A stretch of 64,000 nucleotides of DNA from Comamonas sp. Its GTDB lineage: Bacteria; Pseudomonadota; Gammaproteobacteria; Burkholderiales; Burkholderiaceae_C. The notes under the pieces were generated by a model. The model searched no databases, was not told the origin of the DNA, and was given only the letters and a program-made list of their open reading frames with translations. The position numbers and the translations under genes are program-made. Positions within the stretch are counted from its first letter, which is position 1. The number at the start of each line of letters is the position of its first letter. Positions 17,379-27,124 of the stretch are shown here, in pieces. The stretch is taken from positions 1-64,000 of the forward strand of contig NZ_SPEY01000051.1 in NCBI RefSeq assembly GCF_009360615.1, in the 5' to 3' direction.

Positions 17379-17536
17379 CATGCCTGTCGCGCGGATCGCC
17401 ATGGTCGGGGCTCGCGGCCCTTCATCAGGCCATGCCAATCGCCCATGGGACAAGCGGTCTTACCGTGTACTTGACACCAAAACCGGGCACTCCCCTACCA
17501 TGGAGTCACGATATGCCACAAGCATGACACGGGAGT

Positions 17537-19390
17537 ATGTCCATCTTGTTCCGATTTTTTGAAAAACAGGTAGCCCCCTATCCCGGCCAGGAGCCCAGGG
17601 TTCCGCCCAAGGGATTCTTTGCCTTTGTCTGGGCCTGTACCCAGGGCATGCGCGGCTGGATTGGCCTGATGACCCTGACCTCGGCCCTGCTGGCCGCCTA
17701 CGAAGCGGTGCTGTTCGCCATCATGGGCCGCGTGGTGGATTGGCTGGGGACGGTCTCGCCCGCCAACTTCTGGGCCGAACAACAGGCCACGGTGCTGGGC
17801 ATTGCCGCCATCCTGCTGGGCAGCGTGGCGCTGCTGGCCCTGCATACCACCGTGATGCACCAGGTGCTGGCCATCAACTTCCCCATGCGGCTGCGCTGGG
17901 TGTTCCACAAGCTGATGCTGGGCCAGAGCATGTCCTTCTATGCGGACGAGTTTGCCGGTCGCATCACCACCAAGATCATGCAGACCGCGCTGTCGGTGCG
18001 CGAAGTGGTGTTCATGGTGGTCGACGTGTTTGTGGGCGTGGGCGTCTACATGATCGGCATTCTGATCCTGGCCGCCAGTTTCGAGTGGCGGCTGATGGTT
18101 CCGTTTGCGCTCTGGTTCGCCGCCTATGCCGCCGCCTGCTTCTATTTTGTGCCGCGCCTGGGCCAGATCGGCAAGGAGCAGGCCGATGCACGCTCCATGA
18201 TGACAGGCCGCGTCACCGATGCCTACACCAACATCGCCACGGTCAAGCTGTTTGCCCACACGCGTCGCGAAGCCGAATACGCGCGCAATGCCATGGAGGC
18301 CTTCAAGGCCACGGGCTATGCGCAGATGCGTCTGGTCAGCCTGTTCGAGATCACCAACCACCTGATGATTGCCCTGCTGCTGCTGGGCAGCGGAGGCACG
18401 GCGCTGTATCTGTGGACGCAGGGTCAGGCCTCCGCCGGCGTGGTGGCGGCCGTGATTGCCATGGCGCTGCGGCTGATGGGCTACTCGCACTGGGTGATGT
18501 GGCAGATGACGGGCCTGTTCGAGAACGTGGGCACCATCCAGGACGGCATCACCACACTGACCAAGCCGCGCACCATCGTCGATGCGCCCTCGGCCAGACC
18601 GCTGCAGGTCACGCGAGGGGCCATTGCCTTCGAGGACGTGAGCTTTGGCTACAAGGCGGACGGCAAAAAGGTGCTGGACCATCTGAACCTGCACATCCGT
18701 CCCGGCGAGCGCATCGGACTGATCGGCCGTTCGGGGGCGGGCAAGTCCACGCTGGTCAACCTGCTGCTGCGCTTTCACGAGCCGCAAGGCGGGCGCATCA
18801 CCATCGACGGCCAGGACATCCGCGACGTGACGCAGGACAGCCTGCGCAGCGCCATCGGCATGGTGACGCAGGACACCTCGCTGCTGCATCGCTCCATGCG
18901 CGACAACATCCTCTACGGCCGCCCCGACGCCAGCGAAGCCGAGATGCGAGCCGCTGCCGACAAGGCCGAGGCTTCGGACTTCATCGCCACGCTCACCGAC
19001 CTCAAAGGCCGCAGCGGCTACGACGCCCAGGTCGGCGAACGCGGCATCAAACTCTCGGGCGGCCAGCGCCAGCGTGTGGCGATTGCGCGCGTAATGCTCA
19101 AGGACGCGCCCATTTTGCTGCTCGACGAAGCCACCAGCGCTCTGGACAGCGAGGTGGAAGCCGCCATCCAGGAAAGCCTGGATTCGCTGATGGACGGCAA
19201 GACCGTGATCGCGATTGCCCACCGCCTGTCCACCATCGCGGCCATGGACCGCCTCATCGTGATGAACGAAGGCCATATCGTGGAGGAGGGAACGCACCAG
19301 CAACTGCTGCAGCGCGGCGGCATCTACGCCAAGCTCTGGGCGCACCAGAGCGGCGGCTTCCTGGCCGACCAGGACGAAGCCGCGCAGTGA
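17537..19390 (+). CDS. ABC exporter, fused permease and ATPase
   Basis: 617 residues: six membrane spans in the first 330, then an ATPase with Walker A GRSGAGKST (about residue 396), signature LSGGQRQR and Walker B ILLLDEATSALDSE, plus the H-loop in IAHRLST. This is the homodimeric exporter type (MsbA/MDR-like). The cargo is unknown; lipid or drug export are family possibilities. GGGA lies just before the ATG at 17537. A 22-base palindrome follows the gene and precedes the metal-efflux operon. Confidence 0.9.
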   Translation: MSILFRFFEKQVAPYPGQEPRVPPKGFFAFVWACTQGMRGWIGLMTLTSALLAAYEAVLFAIMGRVVDWLGTVSPANFWAEQQATVLGIAAILLGSVALLALHTTVMHQVLAINFPMRLRWVFHKLMLGQSMSFYADEFAGRITTKIMQTALSVREVVFMVVDVFVGVGVYMIGILILAASFEWRLMVPFALWFAAYAAACFYFVPRLGQIGKEQADARSMMTGRVTDAYTNIATVKLFAHTRREAEYARNAMEAFKATGYAQMRLVSLFEITNHLMIALLLLGSGGTALYLWTQGQASAGVVAAVIAMALRLMGYSHWVMWQMTGLFENVGTIQDGITTLTKPRTIVDAPSARPLQVTRGAIAFEDVSFGYKADGKKVLDHLNLHIRPGERIGLIGRSGAGKSTLVNLLLRFHEPQGGRITIDGQDIRDVTQDSLRSAIGMVTQDTSLLHRSMRDNILYGRPDASEAEMRAAADKAEASDFIATLTDLKGRSGYDAQVGERGIKLSGGQRQRVAIARVMLKDAPILLLDEATSALDSEVEAAIQESLDSLMDGKTVIAIAHRLSTIAAMDRLIVMNEGHIVEEGTHQQLLQRGGIYAKLWAHQSGGFLADQDEAAQ

Positions 19391-19421
19391 GCCGGCCCAG
19401 CCGACATGGCGGGCCGACGTC

Positions 19422-19443
19422 AGGACTGCAGCGCTGCAGTCCT
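19422..19443. promoter_or_regulatory. 22-base perfect palindrome upstream of the metal-efflux operon
   Basis: Left half AGGACTGCAGC (19422-19432) is followed immediately by its exact reverse complement (19433-19443). There is no loop and no T run, so it is a poor terminator. It lies 111 bases before the small His-rich gene that opens the efflux operon and could be an operator for a metal-responsive regulator. Confidence 0.45.
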
Positions 19444-19553
19444 TGCCCGCAGCGGCCGGCTGCGCGCCCCGCACGTCCTGTCGGCGGAATGCCCGATCCA
19501 GGACCCATGGATTGCGCTGCGGCCCCGAACACCGCAGCGCTACAATCGTTCGC

Positions 19554-20003
19554 ATGTCGCGTGCCATTCAGAGACTTTCTCTGCGGAGCGCATTGCTGCT
19601 GCTGATCATGGCAGCGCAACTGCTGATTCCGCTGCTGCACGGCCACTTCGGGACTCCGAATCAATCCGGCCTGCATGTGCACACGACGCCTTCGAGAATG
19701 GCTGATTCTCATTTCCATCTGTTCAGCAAACACGACGCGCTCGGCGAGCAGCTCGACGATCAGGCCCTGGCCGAGCCTTTTGAGGTGGATGTGCAAAATG
19801 CACTGCAGCCGCTGGACCTGCTGCCTGCACCGCTGCTGGCCGTGATGTGGCTGGCTCTGCTGACCTTGGGCCTGCGCGCCTCGCTCATGCGCTGCATTGC
19901 CGCCAGACCCGTTCCGCGCCCACGGCCGGCGCACAGACTTTCACATTGGCAAGGCCGCATCATCCGGCCGTCTCCGGCCCAGGCTCCGCCCTCATTTTCC
20001 TGA
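19554..20003 (+). CDS. small His-rich exported or membrane protein at the head of the metal-efflux operon
   Basis: 149 residues. An N-terminal hydrophobic segment (LSLRSALLLLIMAAQLLIPLLHG) is followed by a His-containing stretch (about residues 30-60, with HGH, HVH, HFH and KHD) that could bind metal, and by a second hydrophobic span near residue 95. I do not recognise a named family. Its place before the adaptor gene is like that of czcI-type genes in czc operons, but the sequence does not clearly match CzcI. A longer upstream frame is less plausible because this ATG directly precedes the signal-like segment. Confidence 0.6.
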   Translation: MSRAIQRLSLRSALLLLIMAAQLLIPLLHGHFGTPNQSGLHVHTTPSRMADSHFHLFSKHDALGEQLDDQALAEPFEVDVQNALQPLDLLPAPLLAVMWLALLTLGLRASLMRCIAARPVPRPRPAHRLSHWQGRIIRPSPAQAPPSFS

Positions 20004-20081
20004 TCTCCCAGGCCTTGCACAGGCCGGTCGGCCTCCATGCCTGTGCATGGTGGCATGTCTTTTCCTTTTCCGGAGTCAGGA

Positions 20082-21149
20082 ATGTCTTTCCTCCAATGGC
20101 TGCTGGCCGGCGCACTTGCGCTGCCGGTCGCGGGCATCGCCGCCGAGGCCGTGCCCTTATCCCCCGAGCAGGCGCGAACCCTGGGTGTGCGCTTTCAATC
20201 CATACAGGGCTCCGCAGAGCTCAACGTTTCGGCCCATGCGCGTGTCGTGCTCAGGCCCGACGCCCAGGCCGTCGTCGCCGCGCCCTATGCCGGGGCGCTG
20301 CCGCGTGTGCTGGTCGCGGTCGGACAGTCCGTGCGGGCAGGACAGCCCGTGGCGACGTTCACCAGCCCCCAGCTCTATGAAGCGCGTCGCGCACTGGCGG
20401 AAGCCGAGTCGCAGTCCCGCCTGGCACAACAGGCCCTGGCGCGCGACCGACAGCTCCATGATGACGGAATCATCGCCGCCAGTCGATGGCAGTCCACCCA
20501 GGCGCATGCCAGCGAAGCGGCAGCCATGGCCCAGGCCAGACGCGCCGAACTGGCTGCCAGCGGTGTGAAGCTGGCAGCCAGCGAGGCCCAGCTGCTGGCG
20601 CCACGCGCAGGCATCGTGACCGAAGTCATGGTCCAGCCCGGCGCACGCGTGGAGGCTTCGGCAGCGGTGGTGCGGGTGGCCGATCCCAAGGGCCTGGAGC
20701 TGGATCTGCTGCTGGGGCGCGAGCTGCCGCTGCCCTCCGTCGGAGACCGTGTACAGGTCGCCACGCGCGGCGCCGCCGGCAAGGTCGAGGGCATAGCGCC
20801 CGTGGGCGACGGCAGTGCCGGGATGCGCGTGCGTGTGGCGCTGAGCCACAACGGCGATTTGCGTCTGGGCGAGAGTGTCACGGCCATGCTGACGCTCAAG
20901 GCACCTGGCGCGGACAGTGCGCGGGCCGATACCGCTGACCGTCTGCGCATTCCTGCGGCAGCACTCGTGTACTGGAGAGGCCAGACCGGCGTGTTCATTG
21001 AAACCGGCAAGAGCGTGCGCTTTGCAGCGCTGTCGGTCGAGACACGTGACGAGGCGACGGCCGTGGTGCACGGCGTGCTGCCGATGGGTGCGCGGATTGC
21101 GGTGGCGGGGATCGCTGCACTCAAAAGCCTGATGTCCGGAGGTGAGTGA
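20082..21149 (+). CDS. RND efflux periplasmic adaptor (CusB/CzcB type)
   Basis: 355 residues with a signal peptide (LLAGALALPVAGIAAEA) and the membrane-fusion-protein layout: barrel-sandwich halves (VAAPYAGALPRVLVAVGQSVRAG, and LLAPRAGIVTEVMVQPGARVEA) flanking a helical hairpin, then a beta-barrel domain. It links the inner-membrane pump to the outer-membrane channel. GGAGTCAGGA precedes the ATG at 20082. Its stop overlaps the start of the pump gene (TGATG), so translation is coupled. The metal is not readable from this protein. Confidence 0.88.
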   Translation: MSFLQWLLAGALALPVAGIAAEAVPLSPEQARTLGVRFQSIQGSAELNVSAHARVVLRPDAQAVVAAPYAGALPRVLVAVGQSVRAGQPVATFTSPQLYEARRALAEAESQSRLAQQALARDRQLHDDGIIAASRWQSTQAHASEAAAMAQARRAELAASGVKLAASEAQLLAPRAGIVTEVMVQPGARVEASAAVVRVADPKGLELDLLLGRELPLPSVGDRVQVATRGAAGKVEGIAPVGDGSAGMRVRVALSHNGDLRLGESVTAMLTLKAPGADSARADTADRLRIPAAALVYWRGQTGVFIETGKSVRFAALSVETRDEATAVVHGVLPMGARIAVAGIAALKSLMSGGE

Positions 21150-24100
21150 TGCTGGCCAAGCTAATCGATTTCTCGCTGCGCCAGCGTGCTCTCGTGCTGC
21201 TCGCGGCAGCGGCCATGGCGCTCGCGGGCGCCTGGGCCTATGTGCAACTGCCCATCGATGCCTTTCCCGACATCTCGCCCACACAGGTCAAGGTGATTCT
21301 GAAAGTGCCAGGCATGACGCCCGAAGAGGTGGAGCAGCGCGTCTCCACGCCCGTCGAGCAGGAGCTGCTGGGTCTGCCGCACAAGACCATCGTGCGCTCG
21401 GTCTCCAAATACGGCATCAGCGACGTGACCGTGGATTTCTCGGAGGGCACGGATGTGTACTGGGCCCGCCAGCAGGTGTCCGAGCGGCTGGCGGGCATGC
21501 AGCGCGACCTTCCGGCCACGGCGGAGGGAGGCCTGGCACCCATCACCACGCCGCTGGGCGAGATGTTCATGTTCACCGTTGACAGCGACAGCCACTCGCT
21601 GGCCGAACGCCGTCATGTGCTGGATTGGGTGATACGACCCGCGCTGCGCACCGTTGCAGGCGTTGCCGACGTGAATGCCCTGGGCGGCATGGTGCGCGGC
21701 TATGAGGTGATTCCCGACCCGCAGCGGCTGCGCGCTCGCGGCGTGACGCTCGACCAGCTGCGTCAGGCACTCCAGGCCAACAATCGCAACGACGGAGCAG
21801 GCCGGCTGGATCGTGGTGAAGAGCATTGGGTGGTGCGCGTTGAAGGGGGAGTGCGAGGTCTCGACGATTTGCGTGCCGTCGTGGTCGTGCCGGCCCGCAA
21901 CGGCCAGGCGGCATCCACGGTAGGAGATGTGGCGACGGTGCGCCTGGGAGAGGCCACGCGCAACGGCGCCGTCAGCCGCGACGGACAGGGCGAGGCGGTG
22001 CAGGGGCTGGTGCTGGGATTGCGCGGCGTGGATGCTCGCCGCCTGGTCGATGCGGTGCAAGCCAGGCTCGACGAACTGGCGCCACGCCTGCCCGAGGGCA
22101 TGAGCACCCGGGTGTTCTACAACCGCGGCGAGCTGGTCTCGCGCGCCGCCGGCACCGTGGTGCGCGCTCTGGTCGAGGCCAGTGTGCTGGTCGTCATCAT
22201 CCTCTACCTGTTTCTTGGCGGACTGCGTGCTGCGCTGGTGGTCGCCGCCACGCTCCCGCTGTCCATGCTGACCACGTTCCTTCTCATGCGCCATGTGGGC
22301 CTGACGGCCAACCTGATGAGCCTGGGCGGTCTGGCCATCGCCTTGGGCATGCTGGTGGATGCCTCGGTGGTCGTGGTGGAGAACATCGAGACCGCGCTGG
22401 CTCACCGGCAGGAAGACGGCTCGGAGGCTACAGCCTCGAACCGCGCCGGGTTGATCCGGGATGCCGTGTCGGCCGTGTCGGCCCCCATGCTGGCAGGCGT
22501 GTCCATCATCGCCATTGTCTTCCTGCCGTTGCTGACGCTGCAGGGCCTGGAAGGCAAGCTGTTTGCGCCGGTTGCACTGACCATCGTTCTGGCCCTGGGT
22601 GCTTCCGTGCTCATTGCCTTCACCGTGGTTCCCGCGCTGGCTTCGCTGCTGCTGCGCTCGCATGCCAGCGATGCCCCCTGGCTGATGCGCAAGCTGTCCG
22701 GCGGCTTTGCCCGGCTTCAGGCCTGGAGCCTCTCGCACCGGCGCACGGTGTTCGGCATCGCACTGGCCACGCTGGCCGGCGCGACGGCCCTTTACCTGTC
22801 CGTGGGCAAGACGTTCATGCCGACCATGGACGAAGGCGATCTCATCGTTCAGCTGCAGAAGTCTCCGTCGATCTCGCTACCCGCCTCGCTGGACATGGAC
22901 CGGCGCGTGCAGCAGGCCCTGCTCGAAGGCGTGCCGGAAATCCGCTCCATCGTGGCGCGAACGGGCTCGGACGACCTGGGACTCGACCCCATGGGCCTCA
23001 ACGAGACCGACACCTTTCTGGTGCTCCGGCCAAGGGCCGAATGGCGCGGCACCAAGGAGGACATCGCCGATGCGATCCGCCGCGTGATGGACGGCTTTCC
23101 GGGCCTGATCTACGGCTTCACACAGCCCATCGAGATGCGCGTCTCCGAGATGCTGACGGGTGCGCGCGGCGATGTGGCCATCAAGATCTTCGGCACCGAC
23201 CTGGCCAGGATCGATGCCGCAGCCCGGGCGATTGCGTCGCGCATGCGCAGCATTTCCGGGGCCTCCGAAGTCATTGCGCCCAGCAACAGCGGCGTGCAAT
23301 ACCTGCAGGTTGCGCTCAATCGCGCAGCACTCGGGCAGTCCGGCTTTTCCGGTGATGCCCTCCAGGCCCAGTTGCGCGCACTGGTCGAGGGTGAGCGTAT
23401 CGGCATCGTGCCCGAGGGCATGGTGCGCACACCGCTGCTGCTTCGTGGTGAAGCCGCGCTGCGACACTCGCCCGAAGGGCTGGCAAGCTTGCTGGTGACC
23501 GCACCCGACGGCACGGTCTGGCCTCTCACTTCGCTCGCGACACTGTCCCCTCAGGACGGCCCGGTGCGTATCGACCATGAGGACGGAGCGCGCTTTGCCG
23601 TGGTGCAGGTCAACGTCGAGGGGCGCGATCTCGCCAGCTTTGTCAGCGAGGCCCAGGCATCCGTGACAGCCGACCCCGATCTCCAGAGTCTGCGCATTGT
23701 CTGGGGCGGCCAGTTCGAAAACCAGCAGCGCGCAGCCGCCCGCCTGGCCTTGGTCGTGCCTTTGGCCCTCTCGGCCATCTTCGTGTTGCTGGTTCTCACC
23801 TTCCGCTCGACGCGGCAGGCCTTGCTGGTCATCGCCAACATCCCGTTTGCGCTCGTGGGTGGCATGGCCGCGTTGCGCCTGAGCGGCGAATACCTGTCGG
23901 TGCCCGCCTCGGTGGGCTTTATTGCGTTGCTGGGCATTGCCGTGCTCAACGGCGTGGTGCTGGTCTCGCACTTCAACGCGCTGCTGGCATCGGGCATGGA
24001 GCTGACCCGGGCAGTGCGCCAAGGCGTGCGTGACCGCCTGAGGCCTGTGCTGATGACAGCCTGCATCACGGCTCTGGGCATGGTGCCGCTGCTGCTGGCC

Positions 24101-24247
24101 ACCGGCCCGGGCTCGGAAATCCAGCGCCCCCTGGCCGTCGTCGTGGCTGGGGGTCTGATCAGCTCCACGGCACTGACCCTGTTGCTGCTGCCAATGCTGT
24201 TCGAACGCTTTGGCGTGGCGCGTCGCGCCAAGGAGATACACGCATGA
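21149..24247 (+). CDS. heavy-metal efflux RND pump (CusA/CzcA family)
   Basis: 1032 residues, the normal size for a resistance-nodulation-division pump, with twelve membrane spans and two large periplasmic loops. The proton-relay motif in span 4 reads LGMLVDASVVVVEN (about residue 400). Classic divalent-cation CzcA pumps have DFGxxVDGAVVxxEN here; loss of the first Asp and the DAS pair look more like the CusA-like branch. Substrate could be Cu(I)/Ag(I) or an uncharacterised metal; I do not assign it. It overlaps the outer-membrane-factor gene by four bases (ATGA). Confidence 0.88.
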   Translation: MLAKLIDFSLRQRALVLLAAAAMALAGAWAYVQLPIDAFPDISPTQVKVILKVPGMTPEEVEQRVSTPVEQELLGLPHKTIVRSVSKYGISDVTVDFSEGTDVYWARQQVSERLAGMQRDLPATAEGGLAPITTPLGEMFMFTVDSDSHSLAERRHVLDWVIRPALRTVAGVADVNALGGMVRGYEVIPDPQRLRARGVTLDQLRQALQANNRNDGAGRLDRGEEHWVVRVEGGVRGLDDLRAVVVVPARNGQAASTVGDVATVRLGEATRNGAVSRDGQGEAVQGLVLGLRGVDARRLVDAVQARLDELAPRLPEGMSTRVFYNRGELVSRAAGTVVRALVEASVLVVIILYLFLGGLRAALVVAATLPLSMLTTFLLMRHVGLTANLMSLGGLAIALGMLVDASVVVVENIETALAHRQEDGSEATASNRAGLIRDAVSAVSAPMLAGVSIIAIVFLPLLTLQGLEGKLFAPVALTIVLALGASVLIAFTVVPALASLLLRSHASDAPWLMRKLSGGFARLQAWSLSHRRTVFGIALATLAGATALYLSVGKTFMPTMDEGDLIVQLQKSPSISLPASLDMDRRVQQALLEGVPEIRSIVARTGSDDLGLDPMGLNETDTFLVLRPRAEWRGTKEDIADAIRRVMDGFPGLIYGFTQPIEMRVSEMLTGARGDVAIKIFGTDLARIDAAARAIASRMRSISGASEVIAPSNSGVQYLQVALNRAALGQSGFSGDALQAQLRALVEGERIGIVPEGMVRTPLLLRGEAALRHSPEGLASLLVTAPDGTVWPLTSLATLSPQDGPVRIDHEDGARFAVVQVNVEGRDLASFVSEAQASVTADPDLQSLRIVWGGQFENQQRAAARLALVVPLALSAIFVLLVLTFRSTRQALLVIANIPFALVGGMAALRLSGEYLSVPASVGFIALLGIAVLNGVVLVSHFNALLASGMELTRAVRQGVRDRLRPVLMTACITALGMVPLLLATGPGSEIQRPLAVVVAGGLISSTALTLLLLPMLFERFGVARRAKEIHA

Positions 24248-25560
24248 AAGTTGCAAACGCTTTTTGCCAGACTGCTACAGGCAGTTTCAGATCCTGCTTC
24301 CCGCGCCTTGCCATGCCTGTCCGTTTGCTGCGTGGCTTGGCCGCAGCGTTGCTGCTTGCAGGGGCAGCGCAGGCCCAGAGCTATCTGCCTGCCGAGACTG
24401 CGGTACGCCTGGCGATAGAGCAGTCACCCGCCGTGCAGGCAGCCGATGCGTCAAGAAGGGCCGCCCAGGCCCGCGCCGACGGTCTGCGCAGCGGCCCTCA
24501 TGAAACCGTGGTTCGGGCCTCGGGCCAGCGCCGCTGGACCCATGATGGCTCCGGTCAGCGTTTCACCGAAGGCCAGATCGCCCTGGAGCGACCGCTGCGA
24601 CTCTGGGGCAAGGCAGCCGTGGATGCCGAGCTGGCCGAAGCGACCCGGACCACCGGCATCGTGGCGGCGCAGGATGCCCGGCACGAGACGGCACGCCAGT
24701 TGCTTGCATTGTGGTTTTCAGTGCTGCGCGCTGCGCAGACCCTGCAGGCGGCGCAGGGCAATGCCGATGCCGCTGCGGAGCTGGCGCGTATCACCGAGCG
24801 CCGTCTACGGGCTGGCGACGCGGCCAGGCTTGAGACCGAACTGGCAGCCGCCGAACAGGCGCGCATGCAGGCCGCGCTGGCCGCAGCAGAGGCTGCGCGG
24901 ACCTCGGCGCGGGCCGAACTCTGCGCACGCTTTCCCGATCTGTGCCCCGCGGTCGGCATGGCAGGCGATTCGGCAAACCTGCCCCCGCCACTCCCGGCCG
25001 GTTCGGAGACTCAGCTGCGCTCGCGCTACATCGAGCACAGCCACGAGTATCTGCTCGCACAGTCCGAGGAGAACCTGGCGCTGCACAGAGCGCGCCGCAC
25101 GGATCTCGAACGTCGCCCGGACCCCACGATCGGCGTGTTCGCCAGCAGCGAGCGTGGCGGTGCCGAACGCATCGCGGGGGTGAGCCTCAGTCTGCCACTG
25201 GGCTCCGCGTATCGACAGTCACAGGCTGCGGCCACGCTGGCCGAGGCCGATGCGGCTCTGTCGCTTCGCCTGGCCGTGGCGAGGCGCCTGGGCGCAGAGT
25301 TCGATGTGCTCTGGAATCAGCTCAGCGGCAGGCGTGCTGCAGCCACGGCACAGGCACGGGCGGTGGAACTTCAGCGCAGTGCGGCCGATCGTGCAATGCG
25401 CGCCTATCGTGCCGGCGAGTCGGGCCTGCCCGAGCTGCTGGCTGCGCGCCGTGTGCTCGCCGATGCCGTGCTGGCAGAACGCATGGCGCGCATGGACATG
25501 CTGGAAAGCGACAGCCGCCTGCGCCTGGACCTGCATGAACTCTGGGATTTTGATGATTGA
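24244..25560 (+). CDS. TolC-like outer-membrane factor (CusC/CzcC type)
   Basis: 438 residues with a signal peptide ending near AQAQ and long alpha-helical, alanine-rich segments (two outer-membrane-efflux repeats) typical of TolC-family channels. It completes the tripartite efflux system with the adaptor and pump and is translationally coupled by an ATGA overlap. The gene order adaptor-pump-channel differs from the common czcCBA order. Confidence 0.88.
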   Translation: MKVANAFCQTATGSFRSCFPRLAMPVRLLRGLAAALLLAGAAQAQSYLPAETAVRLAIEQSPAVQAADASRRAAQARADGLRSGPHETVVRASGQRRWTHDGSGQRFTEGQIALERPLRLWGKAAVDAELAEATRTTGIVAAQDARHETARQLLALWFSVLRAAQTLQAAQGNADAAAELARITERRLRAGDAARLETELAAAEQARMQAALAAAEAARTSARAELCARFPDLCPAVGMAGDSANLPPPLPAGSETQLRSRYIEHSHEYLLAQSEENLALHRARRTDLERRPDPTIGVFASSERGGAERIAGVSLSLPLGSAYRQSQAAATLAEADAALSLRLAVARRLGAEFDVLWNQLSGRRAAATAQARAVELQRSAADRAMRAYRAGESGLPELLAARRVLADAVLAERMARMDMLESDSRLRLDLHELWDFDD

Positions 25561-25764
25561 GGCGCCACGGGCCCCGTCCTCGGCGGCCTGCGACCCCGGA
25601 TATCCTTTCCAGGGCAGAGTCCGGGGCCATGTGCCGGCAATCCGGAGCTCGCTTTCCGGCAGCCCTCAGGACAGGGAATATCTGCGCCAGCGGATACACG
25701 GACCCGTGATAAAAAGGATCAAATCCTATCGACCGAAGGCAGGCAATGTGGCGCTGATAATGCG

Positions 25765-27027
25765 ATGCAGCAAGAGGTCACCGCCATGAGCCCCACCTAC
25801 GGCAAACTGAAATCCATCGATTACGCACAAGCGTCCATGAGTGTTGCAATCAAGGATGGCTCGTCGGCCGCAATGCAGAGCCCGGCGACCGCAGAGCTGA
25901 TCAGCGCGGAGCGTTTCAGCGAGTTCATCAATCACCTCTATGACGCGGCGTCCTTGCCGGAGGCCTGGGTATCCTGCCTGGAAGTGATTCGCACGCACAT
26001 GCGAAGCAATTTTGCCGTGCTGATCATCCGCCAGACCGAGGGGGACAATATCGGTCTGGTGGTCACTGCATCGGGCGGCCTCGAGGGCTTGCTCACGCAT
26101 GACGTCTACAGCGAGCACAGTCCGTTCCTTGGCATGCCCAAGGAGCAGTTCATGACCATTCCGGACCTCATGTCGGAAAGCGAGTGGCGCAGCTGTGTCT
26201 ATTACAAGGACTGGTGCCGTCTGCACAATATTTTCCATGTGATGGCTGCAGACATCGTGACCACCGATGGCAGTGTCTACGGCCTGCGGATCACGCGTCC
26301 CGAATCGGAGCCCGCGTTCAGCCAGCGGGATCGGGACCTGGGGCGCATGATCATGCCGCACATCCGCCGCGCACTGAACATGCATCTGGCGCTTCACCAT
26401 GATCGTCAGGTCATGTCGCTGTACAGCAGCGTCACGGCCCGCTTGATGGTCGGGGTGGTCATCCTGGATCAGCATGGCCGACTGCTGGAGAGCAATCCTG
26501 CAGCCAACGGCATTCTCGATGCCCAGGATGGAATCAGGATTTCCGACGGCATGCTGGAAGCTGAATATGCGAGCGACAACCGCAAGCTGCAGCGCCTGAT
26601 CAAGGATGCCTTGCTATTCTCCCGGACATCGGCCTCGGTCATGACCGAAGGCATTTCGATTGCGCGTCCTTCGGGCCAGCTCAACTGGGGCCTTGTCGTG
26701 CAGAGCATTTCCTCGGGCGAAAAAGCGGAGGCCGAGAACCGCCCCTGCGTCGCGGTGTTCATGCGCAACACGGATGGCAAGGCCGATCCGTCCGCACATC
26801 TGGCCCAGCAGCTGTTCCAGCTCACATCTGCAGAAACCTCGTTGGTGATCGAGCTGACCCATGGCCTGACGCTGGAGGAGGCCGCCAAGACGCTTGGCAT
26901 CCGCCTCAATACGGCAAGAGCGCACTTGCGTTCCATCTTCTCCAAGACCGGTGCCCGTCGTCAAAGCGAGCTGGTACGCTTCTTTCTCAATAGTGCGGCC
27001 TGGCTGGGAAGCAAGAGCGACGCCTAG
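25765..27027 (+). CDS. LuxR-type HTH transcriptional regulator with a large N-terminal sensor region
   Basis: About 420 residues. The last 65 (LTSAETSLVIELTHGLTLEEAAKTLGIRLNTARAHLRSIFSKTGA) form a LuxR-type helix-turn-helix. The rest has a possible PAS-like segment near residues 225-320 but no receiver domain. A start at 25786 is an alternative. It lies 204 bases after the efflux operon on the same strand; a short dyad AGGAT-CAA-ATCCT is at 25715-25727. Whether it controls the efflux genes is unknown; metal-efflux operons are normally under two-component or MerR-type control. Confidence 0.8.
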   Translation: MQQEVTAMSPTYGKLKSIDYAQASMSVAIKDGSSAAMQSPATAELISAERFSEFINHLYDAASLPEAWVSCLEVIRTHMRSNFAVLIIRQTEGDNIGLVVTASGGLEGLLTHDVYSEHSPFLGMPKEQFMTIPDLMSESEWRSCVYYKDWCRLHNIFHVMAADIVTTDGSVYGLRITRPESEPAFSQRDRDLGRMIMPHIRRALNMHLALHHDRQVMSLYSSVTARLMVGVVILDQHGRLLESNPAANGILDAQDGIRISDGMLEAEYASDNRKLQRLIKDALLFSRTSASVMTEGISIARPSGQLNWGLVVQSISSGEKAEAENRPCVAVFMRNTDGKADPSAHLAQQLFQLTSAETSLVIELTHGLTLEEAAKTLGIRLNTARAHLRSIFSKTGARRQSELVRFFLNSAAWLGSKSDA

Positions 27028-27124
27028 TCATCGCGCGGCGGCCCCTCACCAGGCCTTGCGCTGCCACTGTCCGGCACATCAGATGCGTGGATCGTCCCCT
27101 GGAGCCACAGGACTCGGGGGCAGC

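Noticed and set aside
17495..19567. 690-codon minus-strand frame across the ABC exporter
   Set aside because: Antisense to an exporter with all ATPase motifs; the translated sequence is His/Gln/Gly-rich without domains.
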